From Mameliella sp. MMSF_3455 (GTDB lineage Bacteria; Pseudomonadota; Alphaproteobacteria; Rhodobacterales; Rhodobacteraceae), in NCBI RefSeq assembly GCF_030733205.1, contig NZ_JASHJL010000005.1, forward strand, positions 62,001 through 126,000: 64,000 bases of DNA, in the 5' to 3' direction. The position numbers were made by a program, and so were the translations under genes. Below the pieces are notes generated by a model. It was not told the origin of the DNA, searched no databases, and worked only from the letters and a program-made list of their open reading frames with translations. Shown piece after piece: positions 37,701 to 45,749 of this stretch. Position 1 is the stretch's first letter; the number at the start of each line of letters is the position of its first letter.

Positions 37701-38659
37701 GGCATCGACTTTGCCTCATATTCTGACTGCTCGACCTTGGGGCGGATAGTGCAACTGCCACAGCGCAAATCATTCCCGAACCAGCTCACGATGAGCGAGG
37801 CTGCGCCGCAATTCGGCGCCTCTTCGCGGAGTTGTTTCAGCGATGTGACAAAATCCGGCGCTTCGGAGGGCGAATTGACATTGGCGACGGCCTTGCCGTT
37901 CGCACCGATACCAAACGGGTTGTCCAACGCGCTTGCGGCGTGCCGCATATAGACTGGATCGGTGGCGAGGGCGTATTCACCGGTCCCCGGGATCATGGCG
38001 ACACCCCGAACAAGATCGGGAATTTCGCCCGACGAGGAATCCGGGCGCGTCACCTCGAAACTGAACTGCGGGACGCGGTTGCCAAAGCGGTCCAGTGGCA
38101 GGTCCTCGATGACCACATAGGCCGTACCGCGATAGGCGGGGGCCTGCCCCGCGCCTTCGACCGCCTCGATCTTGGGATCGGGCAGCTGATCCTGCGTCCC
38201 CGCGTAGACCCGCATGTTCAGGTCATCCACGGCAATCTCGGCTCCATCCGTCCAGACCCGGCCGACAGATGCGATCTGACCTTCGCAGAGCGCCAGGGCC
38301 AGGCTGACGGAGTAGCTGTGTTCCCGGATCCTGGGCTGAGGTGCTGCCCCCTTGCCAGATCCACCCGTTTCGCGGACGCTCTCTTGGAACTCGGTCGCCC
38401 AGATTACGTGGCCGCCAATGCGCATACGCCCATAGACCTGCGCAATCGGCGCCCCTTCTCCGGCCCCGGTCAGCCGAAACCGGTCGATCTTGCCGGTGTC
38501 CACCGCCTCTGACCCCGCCCCAAGCAGTCGCTGGTCCAGAGAGCGGCCGATGGAGGCCCCTATGAACCGGCCAACCGCCGTCATCGACATGCCCAGGACA
38601 GAGCCGCCGACGGAACTGCCAATTGCCGCACCTGCGGCGGAAAGAAGGATCGTCGCCAT
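34724..38659 (-). CDS. GTA g15: large tail hub/fibre protein with a TIM-barrel domain
   Basis: 1311 residues, the largest GTA protein, at the tail tip. A glycine/alanine-rich N-terminus (MATILLSAAGAAIGSSVGGS) is followed by phage tail-hub-like repeats; about residues 430-760 form a glycosidase-like TIM barrel with CIGSEMRGLTQ near 473 and PIWFTELGCAAID near 650, whose Glu residues fit acid/base and nucleophile. The rest is the GTA-specific C-terminal region. Start ATG at 38659 overlaps the g14 stop (TGATG). In R. capsulatus the homolog is central to host attachment and wall digestion. Confidence 0.92.
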   Translation of the reverse strand: MATILLSAAGAAIGSSVGGSVLGMSMTAVGRFIGASIGRSLDQRLLGAGSEAVDTGKIDRFRLTGAGEGAPIAQVYGRMRIGGHVIWATEFQESVRETGGSGKGAAPQPRIREHSYSVSLALALCEGQIASVGRVWTDGAEIAVDDLNMRVYAGTQDQLPDPKIEAVEGAGQAPAYRGTAYVVIEDLPLDRFGNRVPQFSFEVTRPDSSSGEIPDLVRGVAMIPGTGEYALATDPVYMRHAASALDNPFGIGANGKAVANVNSPSEAPDFVTSLKQLREEAPNCGAASLIVSWFGNDLRCGSCTIRPKVEQSEYEAKSMPWSVAGVDRSSAEIVAQRDGRPVYGGTPTDDSVIQAIHEMQAAGLGVMYYPFILMDQMPGNGLPDPWTGAVEQSALPWRGRITLSTAPGQSGSPDGTATADAEVAAFFGTASANDFSVTDGTVGYSGPQEWGYRRFILHQAALCAAAGGVEAFCIGSEMRGLTQIRGASGFAAVAALKELAAECRALLGSSVMIGYAADWTEYFGYQPNDGSGDLYFHLDPLWSDPEIDFVGIDNYMPLSDWRDGEEHADAGWGSIYNPDYLRANIEGGEGYDWVYVSEADRDAQVRTPISDGAHGEPWVWRHKDLRNWWSNTHHERIGGVRQSTATGWQPESKPIWFTELGCAAIDKGTNQPNKFLDPKSSESNLPHFSNGNRDETIQQQYLKAQLGYWGDAGNNPVSSVYGGQMLDLERCFVWAWDARPYPWFPAEEELWSDGPNYRRGHWLNGRLSTRSLASVVREICSRVGLTDVDTRDLDGIVRGYVVPNVSDARRALQPLMLAYGFDAIERDGTLVFRMRRGLGPVEISREVLAVSDEIEGDLMETRASEAEMAGRVRVQFVLADADHQVASEEAVLPDEATHAVSETDMPLALTRGEGRQTAERWLAEARVARDTLRFALPPSQLSLGAGDIVRLPSQSGPTLARIDKVDIMEHQIVDAVRIEPDVMLPSDMIEEAAQVRPFTPAVPVTPVFLDLPLISGDEVPHAPHLALTATPWPGSVAIYDAAQDADYALNGIAAARSIVGLTETDLPVARPGVIDNGAPVEVRLASGSLQSISDAALLAGSNLMAIGDGTPGNWELFQFRDAEMISEGRWRLSHRLRGQVGSDGLMPPNWPAGSWVVLLDGSSSQIALKSRHRGLERHYRIGPASQTYDHASYEHRVHVFEGNGLRPYRPAHLQAEQANGDLSVRWIRRTRIDGDGWDRAEVPLGEDSEAYQVQVRQGAAVLRDVTVHTPQWVYTVSDMAGDGAGGNITLSVAQVSERYGAGPFAELQVTV

Positions 38660-39093
38660 CACTCTATCTCCAAAGGAAGGGCGAAGCGGGCCACGACCCG
38701 CCGTGCCCAAGGCACGCTAAAGGCGCTCTCGACTACGCCATGTCCGCTGTACGCATGGATGAAGCTTGCCCCCGGCCCTACCCGCGCCTGAAGGCCAAGA
38801 TGTTTGGCCACCGCCCCGTCCCGCATCCGGAACAGAAGTACATCTCCCTCGGCCACATCTTCCGGATCTTTTTCCGTCATATGCCGACGACCGGCCCGCC
38901 AAAGATGTTCCTCACCTTGGGGCTCGGACCAGTCCCTACTATAGGCGGGCACCATCGCGGGTTCTTCGCCGATCACCTCGCGCCAGACCCCACGCAACAA
39001 GCCCAGACAATCACACCCCGCACCTTTGCACGAGGCCTGGTGGACATAGGGCGTGCCGATCCAGCCTCGGGCCGCCATCACAATCCGGTTCAT
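38659..39093 (-). CDS. GTA g14: NlpC/P60 cell-wall peptidase
   Basis: 144 residues. CDCLGLLRGVWRE near residue 28 carries the catalytic Cys, HLGLQARVG near 95 the His region. This tail peptidase probably cuts the peptidoglycan of the recipient. The ATG overlaps the g13 stop (ATGA). Confidence 0.92.
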   Translation of the reverse strand: MNRIVMAARGWIGTPYVHQASCKGAGCDCLGLLRGVWREVIGEEPAMVPAYSRDWSEPQGEEHLWRAGRRHMTEKDPEDVAEGDVLLFRMRDGAVAKHLGLQARVGPGASFIHAYSGHGVVESAFSVPWARRVVARFALPLEIE

Positions 39094-39974
39094 CTGCGGC
39101 TCCCGCCGTCCAGTCGTTTCGCATGGCTTGGATGAACCGTGATCCAGTCCTCCTCGGGCAAATCGGGGAACCCCCTGTAGTTCAGGTGGTTGCCGAACTT
39201 CAGGCGGCAGGTCTCAAAGCGCCGGTCACATCCCGCAGTCAGGCGCACCTGGTCGCCGGTCTGCGGCACTGCCCGCATCAGCTCCCAAAGCTCGATCGCC
39301 CGCTTACCATCCTTGCGCACATGGTCCCGCTTGATTGCACCGACCAACCCGTGGGCGTCACCGGTCAGGACTTCCAGCTTGCCGCGTTGGAACCATCCGG
39401 CGGAAAAGCCGGACAGACCGCCCGCCAAGAAGACTTGGTTCTGCTCTACGTCGAGCAGCGAGCCTGTATAGACATACCCACTTGACGACAGGTCAAAACC
39501 ACACTCCGCATCTCCCAACACTGCCGAGCATGGCTTTTGATACACCCGTCCCACCGGACGGTTTAGCATCTCTGTCAGCCCACGAAGTTCGGCATGAAAC
39601 GCTCCATCGCCACGCCGCAATTCACCAATCGCTCCGCGAAAGATGATCCGACGCGCCGAAACATCCGCCCAATTCACCAACCAAGCAACAACTTCGGCTC
39701 CATCGAAGCGGCCTGCGGCGATATCCGTTTCACTGATGGCACTGGCGCTCAAGGCGCCCATCGCCTCGGAATTGTCCACCGACAGGCCGGTTGACTGGCT
39801 AAGCGCCCTTGCCGACATACCGCTGTCGGCCTTGAAAACCAGCCCATCGAAAGCCAAGTCCAGATCGTGGTCAGTGAACCCCATGCGCAGGCCATCCTTG
39901 CGCGTCACGGCCCAGGCACGAGCGACGGTCGTCAAGCCACCGGACAGGTGGGCATTCAATTCCTCTGCGCCCAT
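39090..39974 (-). CDS. GTA g13: tail hub protein (DUF2163 type)
   Basis: 294 residues: N-terminal DUF2163 domain (LNAHLSGGLTTVARAWAVTR) and a C-terminal region with cysteines in KPCSAVLGDAECGFDL and CDRRFETCRLKFGN. The cysteine positions are typical and may bind an iron-sulfur cluster or metal, as reported for GTA hub proteins. Start ATG 39974 meets the g12 stop with overlap. Confidence 0.9.
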   Translation of the reverse strand: MGAEELNAHLSGGLTTVARAWAVTRKDGLRMGFTDHDLDLAFDGLVFKADSGMSARALSQSTGLSVDNSEAMGALSASAISETDIAAGRFDGAEVVAWLVNWADVSARRIIFRGAIGELRRGDGAFHAELRGLTEMLNRPVGRVYQKPCSAVLGDAECGFDLSSSGYVYTGSLLDVEQNQVFLAGGLSGFSAGWFQRGKLEVLTGDAHGLVGAIKRDHVRKDGKRAIELWELMRAVPQTGDQVRLTAGCDRRFETCRLKFGNHLNYRGFPDLPEEDWITVHPSHAKRLDGGSRR

Positions 39975-40606
39975 CAGACTCTTACCTCCACCACTGGAAT
40001 GTCGGGAATCTGACCTGCATTGATGGCGCCGGCACTGACATGAATGCGGTCAGTGTCGAACCTTACCGGCACGTCAAAGACGAAACCTGCACGAACCTCC
40101 TGCCCGACCCCGGGCGCGCTTTGCAGCGTCACGATGCCCGTTTCGGTCTCGACGACAAACCCCGCCCCTTCGGTCAAAGGGATACCGTCGACCTCGACCA
40201 GAACAGACCCGGCAACGGGCTTGGCCACGGGCCGGACATAACTTGCGCCACCTGACGCATATGTCTTGGACAACTGAAACCCGTTGCGTGCACCATCACC
40301 GGTTCCAATCAACTGGTCTGACGAGCTTGGAACAGCGGATGGCGCGCAGGATTTGAAGTCCGCCCAGTCTTTCCAGCGAAACCCGTACAACTGCCCCTGC
40401 CGCGCCTCGAAAAAGGCGATCAGTTCAGCCAGATCATCAAGTGACCTCAGGCCAAGGCCCGCATCATATCGCCTGCGGGAATGTGCCCAGGGTGTGTTGC
40501 GCTCTTCAAATCCAGACGTCAGAGTCACGATATCCGTGCGCCGCTCTGGCCCCCCGACCGAACCAAAGCTCAAATCGGTCGGGAATCTCACCTCGTGAAA
40601 GCTCAT
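39974..40606 (-). CDS. GTA g12: distal tail protein (DUF2460 type)
   Basis: 210 residues, beginning MSFHEVRFPTDLSFGSVGGP; typical DUF2460 pattern with a YGFRWKDWADFKSC stretch near residue 82. It joins the tail tube to the baseplate. GAGGAGG lies 5 bases before the ATG at 40606. Confidence 0.9.
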   Translation of the reverse strand: MSFHEVRFPTDLSFGSVGGPERRTDIVTLTSGFEERNTPWAHSRRRYDAGLGLRSLDDLAELIAFFEARQGQLYGFRWKDWADFKSCAPSAVPSSSDQLIGTGDGARNGFQLSKTYASGGASYVRPVAKPVAGSVLVEVDGIPLTEGAGFVVETETGIVTLQSAPGVGQEVRAGFVFDVPVRFDTDRIHVSAGAINAGQIPDIPVVEVRV

Positions 40607-40616
40607 GGCATCCTCC

Positions 40617-41267
40617 TCAGCGGTTGCGCGCGCCATGGCTCAGCACCTGCCCCATGCGGGCGGCGATCTGACTCTGGCTGCGCTGGAAGCCCGCCACGTC
40701 CGGCGTGGAGATATTCATGACCACCGTCACCGGTCCCTGCCCACCGCCCTCGGCGCGCACGCCAAGCTTGCCATCGGCGCCTCTGGTCAGCGGCATGATC
40801 GCCTCTGGACCAGCCTCGCCCATCAGTCCGGTGCCGCCGCGCATCGGGAAATAGGTCGGGCTTGCCACAATTCCGCCATTGGCAAAGGGCATCACCCGAC
40901 CTTGAGAGAATCCTGCTCCGTCGGCAAAGGGCGAAGCGCTGCCAAAGATGCCCGACACGGCAGAGGACAAAATCCCACCAACGTGGCTGGCGACTGGCGT
41001 CACGGCCGCCTTCCAAGCCGCGTCGATCATGGACTGCGCGACCGTGCGGAGCGCATCAGAAAGCTTCATGCCATCCAGAACGACCCCGTCGATGGCCCTG
41101 GCCACCCCCCGGCTCAACGTCGACTCCAGCTTGGCTGCACCGCGTCCGGTGGCTGAAAAGGTCTCGTGAATGCGTTTCAATTCGGCATCAAATTGCGCCG
41201 CCATCCCGATCGCACCCCCCAAGGAAGCCTCCAGCGCCTCGACCTGGTCGTCAAGATCATCGATCAT
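40617..41267 (-). CDS. GTA g11: tail tape measure protein
   Basis: 216 residues. The short length fits the very short GTA tail. An N-terminal helical section (LDDQVEALEASLGGAIGMAA) leads to a Gly/Ala/Phe-rich middle with IFGSASPFADGAGFSQG and a helical end. In GTA it sets tail length and enters the host envelope. ATG overlaps the g10.1 stop (ATGA). Confidence 0.88.
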   Translation of the reverse strand: MIDDLDDQVEALEASLGGAIGMAAQFDAELKRIHETFSATGRGAAKLESTLSRGVARAIDGVVLDGMKLSDALRTVAQSMIDAAWKAAVTPVASHVGGILSSAVSGIFGSASPFADGAGFSQGRVMPFANGGIVASPTYFPMRGGTGLMGEAGPEAIMPLTRGADGKLGVRAEGGGQGPVTVVMNISTPDVAGFQRSQSQIAARMGQVLSHGARNR

Positions 41268-41464
41268 GTCCCGTCACCTCGCATATCGTCAGGAAAGGCC
41301 GACATCAGTTCGGTCAACCTTTCGCGTCCCATTGGTTTCGCGCCGTCTCCCTCGCCCAGCATCAGGTGCAGCTCGGCGGGCGTCAGCGCCCAGAACTCCC
41401 AGGGTTTGAGGCCAAGACCCCGCATCCCCGCGCGCATGAGGGCCGGCCAGTCAAACCCCGCCAT
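41264..41464 (-). CDS. GTA g10.1: tail assembly chaperone
   Basis: 66 residues; MAGFDWPALMRAGMRGLGLKPWEFWALTPAE is the usual GTA tail-chaperone start. ATG at 41464 is used; a GTG three bases upstream is also open. The stop overlaps g11 and the start overlaps the end of g10. Confidence 0.85.
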   Translation of the reverse strand: MAGFDWPALMRAGMRGLGLKPWEFWALTPAELHLMLGEGDGAKPMGRERLTELMSAFPDDMRGDGT

Positions 41465-41783
41465 CACCGGACTCCGGTATCATGAAGGCCCGTGCCAACA
41501 GCTCGGCCGCCGCGCGGGCCGCAGCCATTGGACCACCTTCGATTTCTGCGGACAGAAGATCGCCGGCCTGCCCTTTCCAGCCCCCGCCGCGCAGCCCCGC
41601 CACGATGAGCGTCAACACGTCACGCGTGCTGAATTCTCCGGTCTCGAAACGCTGCACCAGGTCGACGAGCGATCCGGTAGACAGTCCGGCTTCAAGTTCT
41701 GCCAACGCCCCAAGCGTCAACCGCATCAGGTGGCTCTGGCCTTCGATGACCAGCACCACGTCCCCCCGCCACGGATTGCCCAT
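41451..41783 (-). CDS. GTA g10: tail assembly chaperone
   Basis: 110 residues, matching the GTA-gp10 family: MGNPWRGDVVLVIEGQSHLM, then LTLGALAELEAGL and a helical C-terminus. It probably coats the tape measure during tail assembly with g10.1. Only 3 bases separate its start from the g9 stop. Confidence 0.88.
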   Translation of the reverse strand: MGNPWRGDVVLVIEGQSHLMRLTLGALAELEAGLSTGSLVDLVQRFETGEFSTRDVLTLIVAGLRGGGWKGQAGDLLSAEIEGGPMAAARAAAELLARAFMIPESGDGGV

Positions 41784-41786
41784 GAC

Positions 41787-42194
41787 TTACACCGCCGTGA
41801 AACTGAGCGCGCCCGCCGAGGCCAGCGCTAACTCGTAGGTCGCCTCACCGTCATGTGCGCCGGCATATTCGATCGACGTCACCTGAAAAGGTCCCTCGAC
41901 CGTACCGAAATCCGGGATAATGACCTGAAAGGCCGGGGTGACGCCGTCAAAGAAGATCTGGCGGGCGCGTTCGTCCGTGGCCCCGTCCTTGAACACGCCC
42001 GAGCCGCTCAAGCTTGCCGATTTGACACCGGCACCTGCCAGCAGTTCCCGCCATCCACCGCTGCTTTCCAGCGTGGTCACATCGACCTGCTCGGCGTTAA
42101 AGCTGATACGCGTTGCGCGCAGCCCCGCCAGGGTTTCGAACGTGCCGCTGACGTCGACCTTGATCAGCAGGTCTTTTCCGTTCTGTACCGCCAT
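41787..42194 (-). CDS. GTA g9: major tail tube protein
   Basis: 135 residues, phage TP901-1-type major tail fold: MAVQNGKDLLIKVDVSGTFE, RISFNAEQVDVTTLESSGGW and a FDGVTPAFQVIIPDFGTVEG stretch. AGGAGTG lies before the ATG at 42194, which excludes the longer frame. Confidence 0.92.
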   Translation of the reverse strand: MAVQNGKDLLIKVDVSGTFETLAGLRATRISFNAEQVDVTTLESSGGWRELLAGAGVKSASLSGSGVFKDGATDERARQIFFDGVTPAFQVIIPDFGTVEGPFQVTSIEYAGAHDGEATYELALASAGALSFTAV

Positions 42195-42240
42195 TGTTTC
42201 ACTCCTGCGAAAAGATTTCATTCTTCATCGGGACGCGCAT

Positions 42241-42657
42241 TCATTGCGCACCGTCGTCCTCGACCCGCGCGCGAAAGGTCAGGTCGATGCACCGCAATCC
42301 GCGGCTCTCGCGCTTGGCCTTCGCTCTCTCGAACCACAGGCCGACCAAGTGTCCTCGGGTCAGCGCCAGATCAGCACCGTGCAGCGCATCGCTGACCGCC
42401 GCCGCCGCGTCCTTGGCGGTTTGAAAACCCGACTTCGATGTCACCACCGACACGACGAACCTGTGCCAGGCTCCCGCCCCGCTCTTGTCGCCAGCGTCCT
42501 TCGCCGTCTCCGGTCCCAGCGCGACATAGATCGGCGGCAAGGTACCCGTGGGAAGCGCGTCGTAGATGTCGCCCCCCACCAGCGCACCCAACACCGCGTC
42601 ACCCTGAAGGCGGGCAAAGACAGAGGCCTGCAAGGCGCTCGCTACCGCGTAACTCAT
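42241..42657 (-). CDS. GTA g8: tail terminator protein (DUF3168 type)
   Basis: 138 residues of the DUF3168 family: SYAVASALQASVFARLQGDA, DIYDALPTGTLPPIYVALG and a beta-rich end. It caps the tail next to the head. ATG overlaps the g7 stop (ATGA). Confidence 0.9.
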   Translation of the reverse strand: MSYAVASALQASVFARLQGDAVLGALVGGDIYDALPTGTLPPIYVALGPETAKDAGDKSGAGAWHRFVVSVVTSKSGFQTAKDAAAAVSDALHGADLALTRGHLVGLWFERAKAKRESRGLRCIDLTFRARVEDDGAQ

Positions 42658-42989
42658 GCCGAAAGCTCCTCTTGGCATTCGCAGATCAGGTAGAGTCCCG
42701 AGGGTTCCTGCTCGGTCACGGATTCGATCCGGAACAGCCGCGTCCCCATGCGAAATCTTTGCCCCGGCCCAGGGCGGTTGGAGTGTCCCTGCGGCGCCCC
42801 GCGCACCGTGATCCGAAACCCCCCGATTGAAATCTCGCCGGTCTCTCCCCGGGCGAGCCGCCCGGTCCGCGGCTTGACCTCGGCCCAGAGCGTGCCCAGC
42901 GCCGACCAGGTTTCCTCGAACCCTCCGGCCCCGTCGCCAACGCGCTGAGGCGCCTCCAGCACCAACCGCCTGTTCACCCGGAGGCTCAT
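42654..42989 (-). CDS. GTA g7: head-tail stopper/closure protein
   Basis: 111 residues, SPP1 gp16-like: MSLRVNRRLVLEAPQRVGDG, RTGRLARGETGEISI and the beta-barrel end. It closes the portal after packaging. ATG at 42989 overlaps the g6 stop (ATGA). Confidence 0.88.
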   Translation of the reverse strand: MSLRVNRRLVLEAPQRVGDGAGGFEETWSALGTLWAEVKPRTGRLARGETGEISIGGFRITVRGAPQGHSNRPGPGQRFRMGTRLFRIESVTEQEPSGLYLICECQEELSA

Positions 42990-43579
42990 GCGCCCAACCC
43001 CATGCGCACCGGACGGTAGCGGGCGATCAGGCTGGTCACACCAAACGGCATGCATCCCTGGCTCAGCGCGGTGTCGCTACGGTACTCGTAGTAGTGCGCC
43101 GCCAGCATCAGGACCGCCTGTCTCAGGTCCGCCGGTACCGCATTGAAAGCCGCACCGTATCCAGCGTCGAAACGGATCTCCACCGATCCCCCCGTCGGAA
43201 CACCCGGAAGACGTGTTCCAGTAGGCCGAAGCTTCGGGTCAAAGAGATCCTTCTGCAGCCGGTAACTGCCGGGGTCGATGGTTGTTGCCGCGCCGTAGGC
43301 ATCGACAACAGTCACCTCCGTAACCGCCTGAACCGGCCCCACGGGCAGCCGCTGTCCTTCGCAAGAGCTCCAGCGATCGAGCGTCATCAGAAAGCCCCTG
43401 GAGATCAGCGCCTTGCTCGTCCGTCCTTCGATCGCGGCCAGCGCCGCGCGCAGGAATGAGATCAGAACCGGATCCTGCAGATCGCTCTCGGTAAAACCGC
43501 TGCCCAGCAGCAGGTGGTCCCTCAAGGCATCGATCGGAAGCGCCGCCTCCGGCACCTGGGTTTCTTCCACCAACATCAT
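42986..43579 (-). CDS. GTA g6: head-tail adaptor
   Basis: 197 residues, HK97 gp6-like connector: DALRDHLLLGSGFTESDLQD near residue 18, FDAGYGAAFNAVPADLRQAV near 138, helical and beta regions as in the family. Start ATG 43579 overlaps a small frame's stop at 43576. It bridges portal and tail. Confidence 0.9.
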   Translation of the reverse strand: MMLVEETQVPEAALPIDALRDHLLLGSGFTESDLQDPVLISFLRAALAAIEGRTSKALISRGFLMTLDRWSSCEGQRLPVGPVQAVTEVTVVDAYGAATTIDPGSYRLQKDLFDPKLRPTGTRLPGVPTGGSVEIRFDAGYGAAFNAVPADLRQAVLMLAAHYYEYRSDTALSQGCMPFGVTSLIARYRPVRMGLGA

Positions 43580-43674
43580 GTTTCTTCTCCGAAATCCTCG
43601 ACCATCCCTAGTCCGCCAGGCGGTTGGGCGCGCGCCGCCCAGGCTGCACGGGCGGAGGGGTAGCTGGACAACAT
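43576..43674 (-). CDS. possible 32-residue ORF between GTA capsid and g6
   Basis: MLSSYPSARAAWAARAQPPG then GLGMVEDFGEET. The stop overlaps the g6 start (ATGA), as for true neighbours in this cluster, but no ribosome site is visible before the ATG and the frame is short. It fills most of the only gap between g5 and g6. Confidence 0.3.
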   Translation of the reverse strand: MLSSYPSARAAWAARAQPPGGLGMVEDFGEET

Positions 43675-43698
43675 GAACAGGCGCGCGCCCCAGAGAGA

Positions 43699-43714
43699 CG
43701 GGCCCGGGGGCCCG
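43699..43714 (-). terminator. GC hairpin after the GTA capsid gene
   Basis: CGGGCCC / GGGCCCG, 7-base arms, 22 bases past the capsid stop and followed by TCTCTCTG on the minus strand. It could trim or partly stop transcription after the most abundant product. Confidence 0.35.
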
Positions 43715-43735
43715 CCTCCCATCTCATGGCCAGGC

Positions 43736-44917
43736 TCAGCTGACGGCGACGCGCAGCAGCTTGATGGCAGCGAAATCGCTCACGTCGCCGCCCACGCGCT
43801 TGGTGGCATAGAACAGGACATGCGGCTTGGCGCTGAAGGGATCGCGCAGCACGCGCAGGTCCGGCCGTTCGGCGACGGTATACCCGGCACCGAAATCACC
43901 AAAGGCGATGGGGCAGGCATCCGCCTCGACGTCTGGCATGTCTTCGACGATCAGCACCGGGTATCCCAGCAGACGCGCGGGTTCACCGGCAGCCAGACCA
44001 TCGTTCCACAGGTGACGGCCATCATTGTCCTTGAGCTTGCGGATCGCCGCTGCAGTCTTCGAATTCATCACGAAGCTCGCATTGGCGCGATAGCGCGAGT
44101 CCAGCGCATAGGTGACGTCGATCAGCACATCGCCGTTGCCTAGATCGCTTGCCGACCCCGATGCCTTGTACCCCAGGCTGCCCCAGGTCCAACTGTCATT
44201 CTCGACGGTCGGATGAGTCAGAAAGCCGGTCGGCTTGTCGATACCGTCGCCGTTGACAAAGGCCGCCGCCTCGGCGCGCACGAACTTGTCCGCGATCCGC
44301 GCCGCCAGCCAGCTCTCGACGTCGAAGGCACTGTCATCCAGCAGGCGCTGCGAAACCTTGGGCATCGCGTTCAACTCGTAGAGCGGGATCGAGATCCGTT
44401 CGACCGTGGGCGTCCCGGTCTCGGCGGTCGACGAGGTCTCGTTGGCCCAACCGGCGCCGGTGTCGTTCTGGTCGATCAGCACGTCAAAGGACGAGGCCTC
44501 GACATTCACCACGCTGGAAATCGCACGGATCGAGACCTTGGAGTCCAGCTTGGACTTGATGGTCTGCGCGGTCTCGGGATCCACCAGGAACCCGCCGTCC
44601 GAGTTGATCGCGGTGGACATGGCCTTGCCTTCCAGCTCAAGGCCGCGCAGGGCATCATCGTCGCCGGTACGCAGATAGGCGTCGAACGCCTTCAGGTGGG
44701 GGGCCTCGACCTCGGTACGGGTCGAAAGCGCCGGACGGTTCGCTTTCGCGGTCTTGTGATCCAGCATGGTCAGTCGCTCTTCCTGTTTCTGAAGCTTCTC
44801 TTCAAGGTCGGCCTGCAGGGCCTTGTAGTCCCCGATCAGTCCCGCCATCGCGGCACTCACCCGGGCGACCGGAGACAGATCTTCCCCGGTCCGAGACTTG
44901 GTCTCGGTGTCGCTCAT
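43736..44917 (-). CDS. GTA g5: major capsid protein (HK97 fold)
   Basis: 393 residues. An N-terminal helical scaffold segment (about 15-105, coiled coil ALQADLEEKLQKQEERL) is expected to be removed by the g4 protease; the HK97 fold follows from about 110 with INSDGGFLVDPETAQTIKSK and WANETSSTAETGTPTVERIS. Start ATG at 44917 with AGGGAACGAAGG upstream; the ATG 15 bases earlier is less likely. Confidence 0.95.
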   Translation of the reverse strand: MSDTETKSRTGEDLSPVARVSAAMAGLIGDYKALQADLEEKLQKQEERLTMLDHKTAKANRPALSTRTEVEAPHLKAFDAYLRTGDDDALRGLELEGKAMSTAINSDGGFLVDPETAQTIKSKLDSKVSIRAISSVVNVEASSFDVLIDQNDTGAGWANETSSTAETGTPTVERISIPLYELNAMPKVSQRLLDDSAFDVESWLAARIADKFVRAEAAAFVNGDGIDKPTGFLTHPTVENDSWTWGSLGYKASGSASDLGNGDVLIDVTYALDSRYRANASFVMNSKTAAAIRKLKDNDGRHLWNDGLAAGEPARLLGYPVLIVEDMPDVEADACPIAFGDFGAGYTVAERPDLRVLRDPFSAKPHVLFYATKRVGGDVSDFAAIKLLRVAVS

Positions 44918-44944
44918 CCTTCGTTCCCTCATGAGTGGCGCGCG

Positions 44945-45484
44945 TCAGCCGCCCGCCAGGTTGCGGCGCATGCCCTCTAGGGCCTCCGCCAGATCGCGCA
45001 GGGCGATGTCGTCGGGACTTTCCCCCTTGGACGCCACCCGCGCACTGGGCAGCATCGGAAAGGTCACCAGCGACACTTCCCAAAGCTCCAGTTCCGTCAG
45101 GACCCGATGGCCCTTGTCGTTCTTCGTGGCTTTCAGCGTGCGATAGCCGATAGACAACCCGTCGATGGCCCCCGCCTCGATCAGCGCCGCCGCCTCGCGG
45201 CCCCGTTCAACACTGTCGAGCAGGCGCCCCTTGACGTAGAGACCGCGTTCGTCCTCGCGGACCTCCTGCCAGATCCCGATGGGCTGCGCCGGGTCGTGCT
45301 GCCACAGCATCTTGACCGCGCGGCCTTCGCCGGCCAGCCGTTTCAGCGACCTTGCATATGCACCCCGGGCCACCACGTCGCCGCCTTGGTCGCAGGCACC
45401 AAACAACGAGGCATAGCCCTCGATGTCGCGTCCCTCGACCGTCACATCCGCATCGAAGCGGCAAAATTTATGCTCAAGTTCCAT
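44945..45484 (-). CDS. GTA g4: prohead protease
   Basis: 179 residues, HK97 gp4-type serine protease: YASLFGACDQGGDVVARGAY near residue 24, MLWQHDPAQPIG near 60 (catalytic His) and GAIDGLSIGYRTLKA near 108 (catalytic Ser). It processes the capsid N-terminus during assembly. Confidence 0.92.
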   Translation of the reverse strand: MELEHKFCRFDADVTVEGRDIEGYASLFGACDQGGDVVARGAYARSLKRLAGEGRAVKMLWQHDPAQPIGIWQEVREDERGLYVKGRLLDSVERGREAAALIEAGAIDGLSIGYRTLKATKNDKGHRVLTELELWEVSLVTFPMLPSARVASKGESPDDIALRDLAEALEGMRRNLAGG

Positions 45485-45518
45485 CTCGATCCCTCTGCTA
45501 GGAGCGCAGCCCGTCTCC

Positions 45519-45749
45519 TCAGGGCGCCGCGCTCAGAAACCCCTGGAAGAGATCCGCAAGGATCACCCCGGCCACCCCGTAAACCGTCAGCCACAGCCGC
45601 CGCTCCAATCGCTCGATCAGGGCTTCCAACCGTTCGAAACGGTCCGTCAGCGCATCGAACTGCAGCTTGCTGACCCGTTCATGCGCCTCCAGGCGCAGTC
45701 CCGGCGCACAGGCAAACGCCTCGTGTCGCGAACGCAGATCAGTCACTGG
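45519..45749 (-). CDS. GTA g3.5: small membrane protein
   Basis: 76 residues. A helical middle (ALTDRFERLEALIERLERRL) and one transmembrane segment (LTVYGVAGVILADLF). GTG at 45749 has GAGGAGG upstream and overlaps the portal gene's end. A gene at this position is found in RcGTA between portal and protease; its role is unknown. Confidence 0.78.
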   Translation of the reverse strand, partial: PVTDLRSRHEAFACAPGLRLEAHERVSKLQFDALTDRFERLEALIERLERRLWLTVYGVAGVILADLFQGFLSAAP

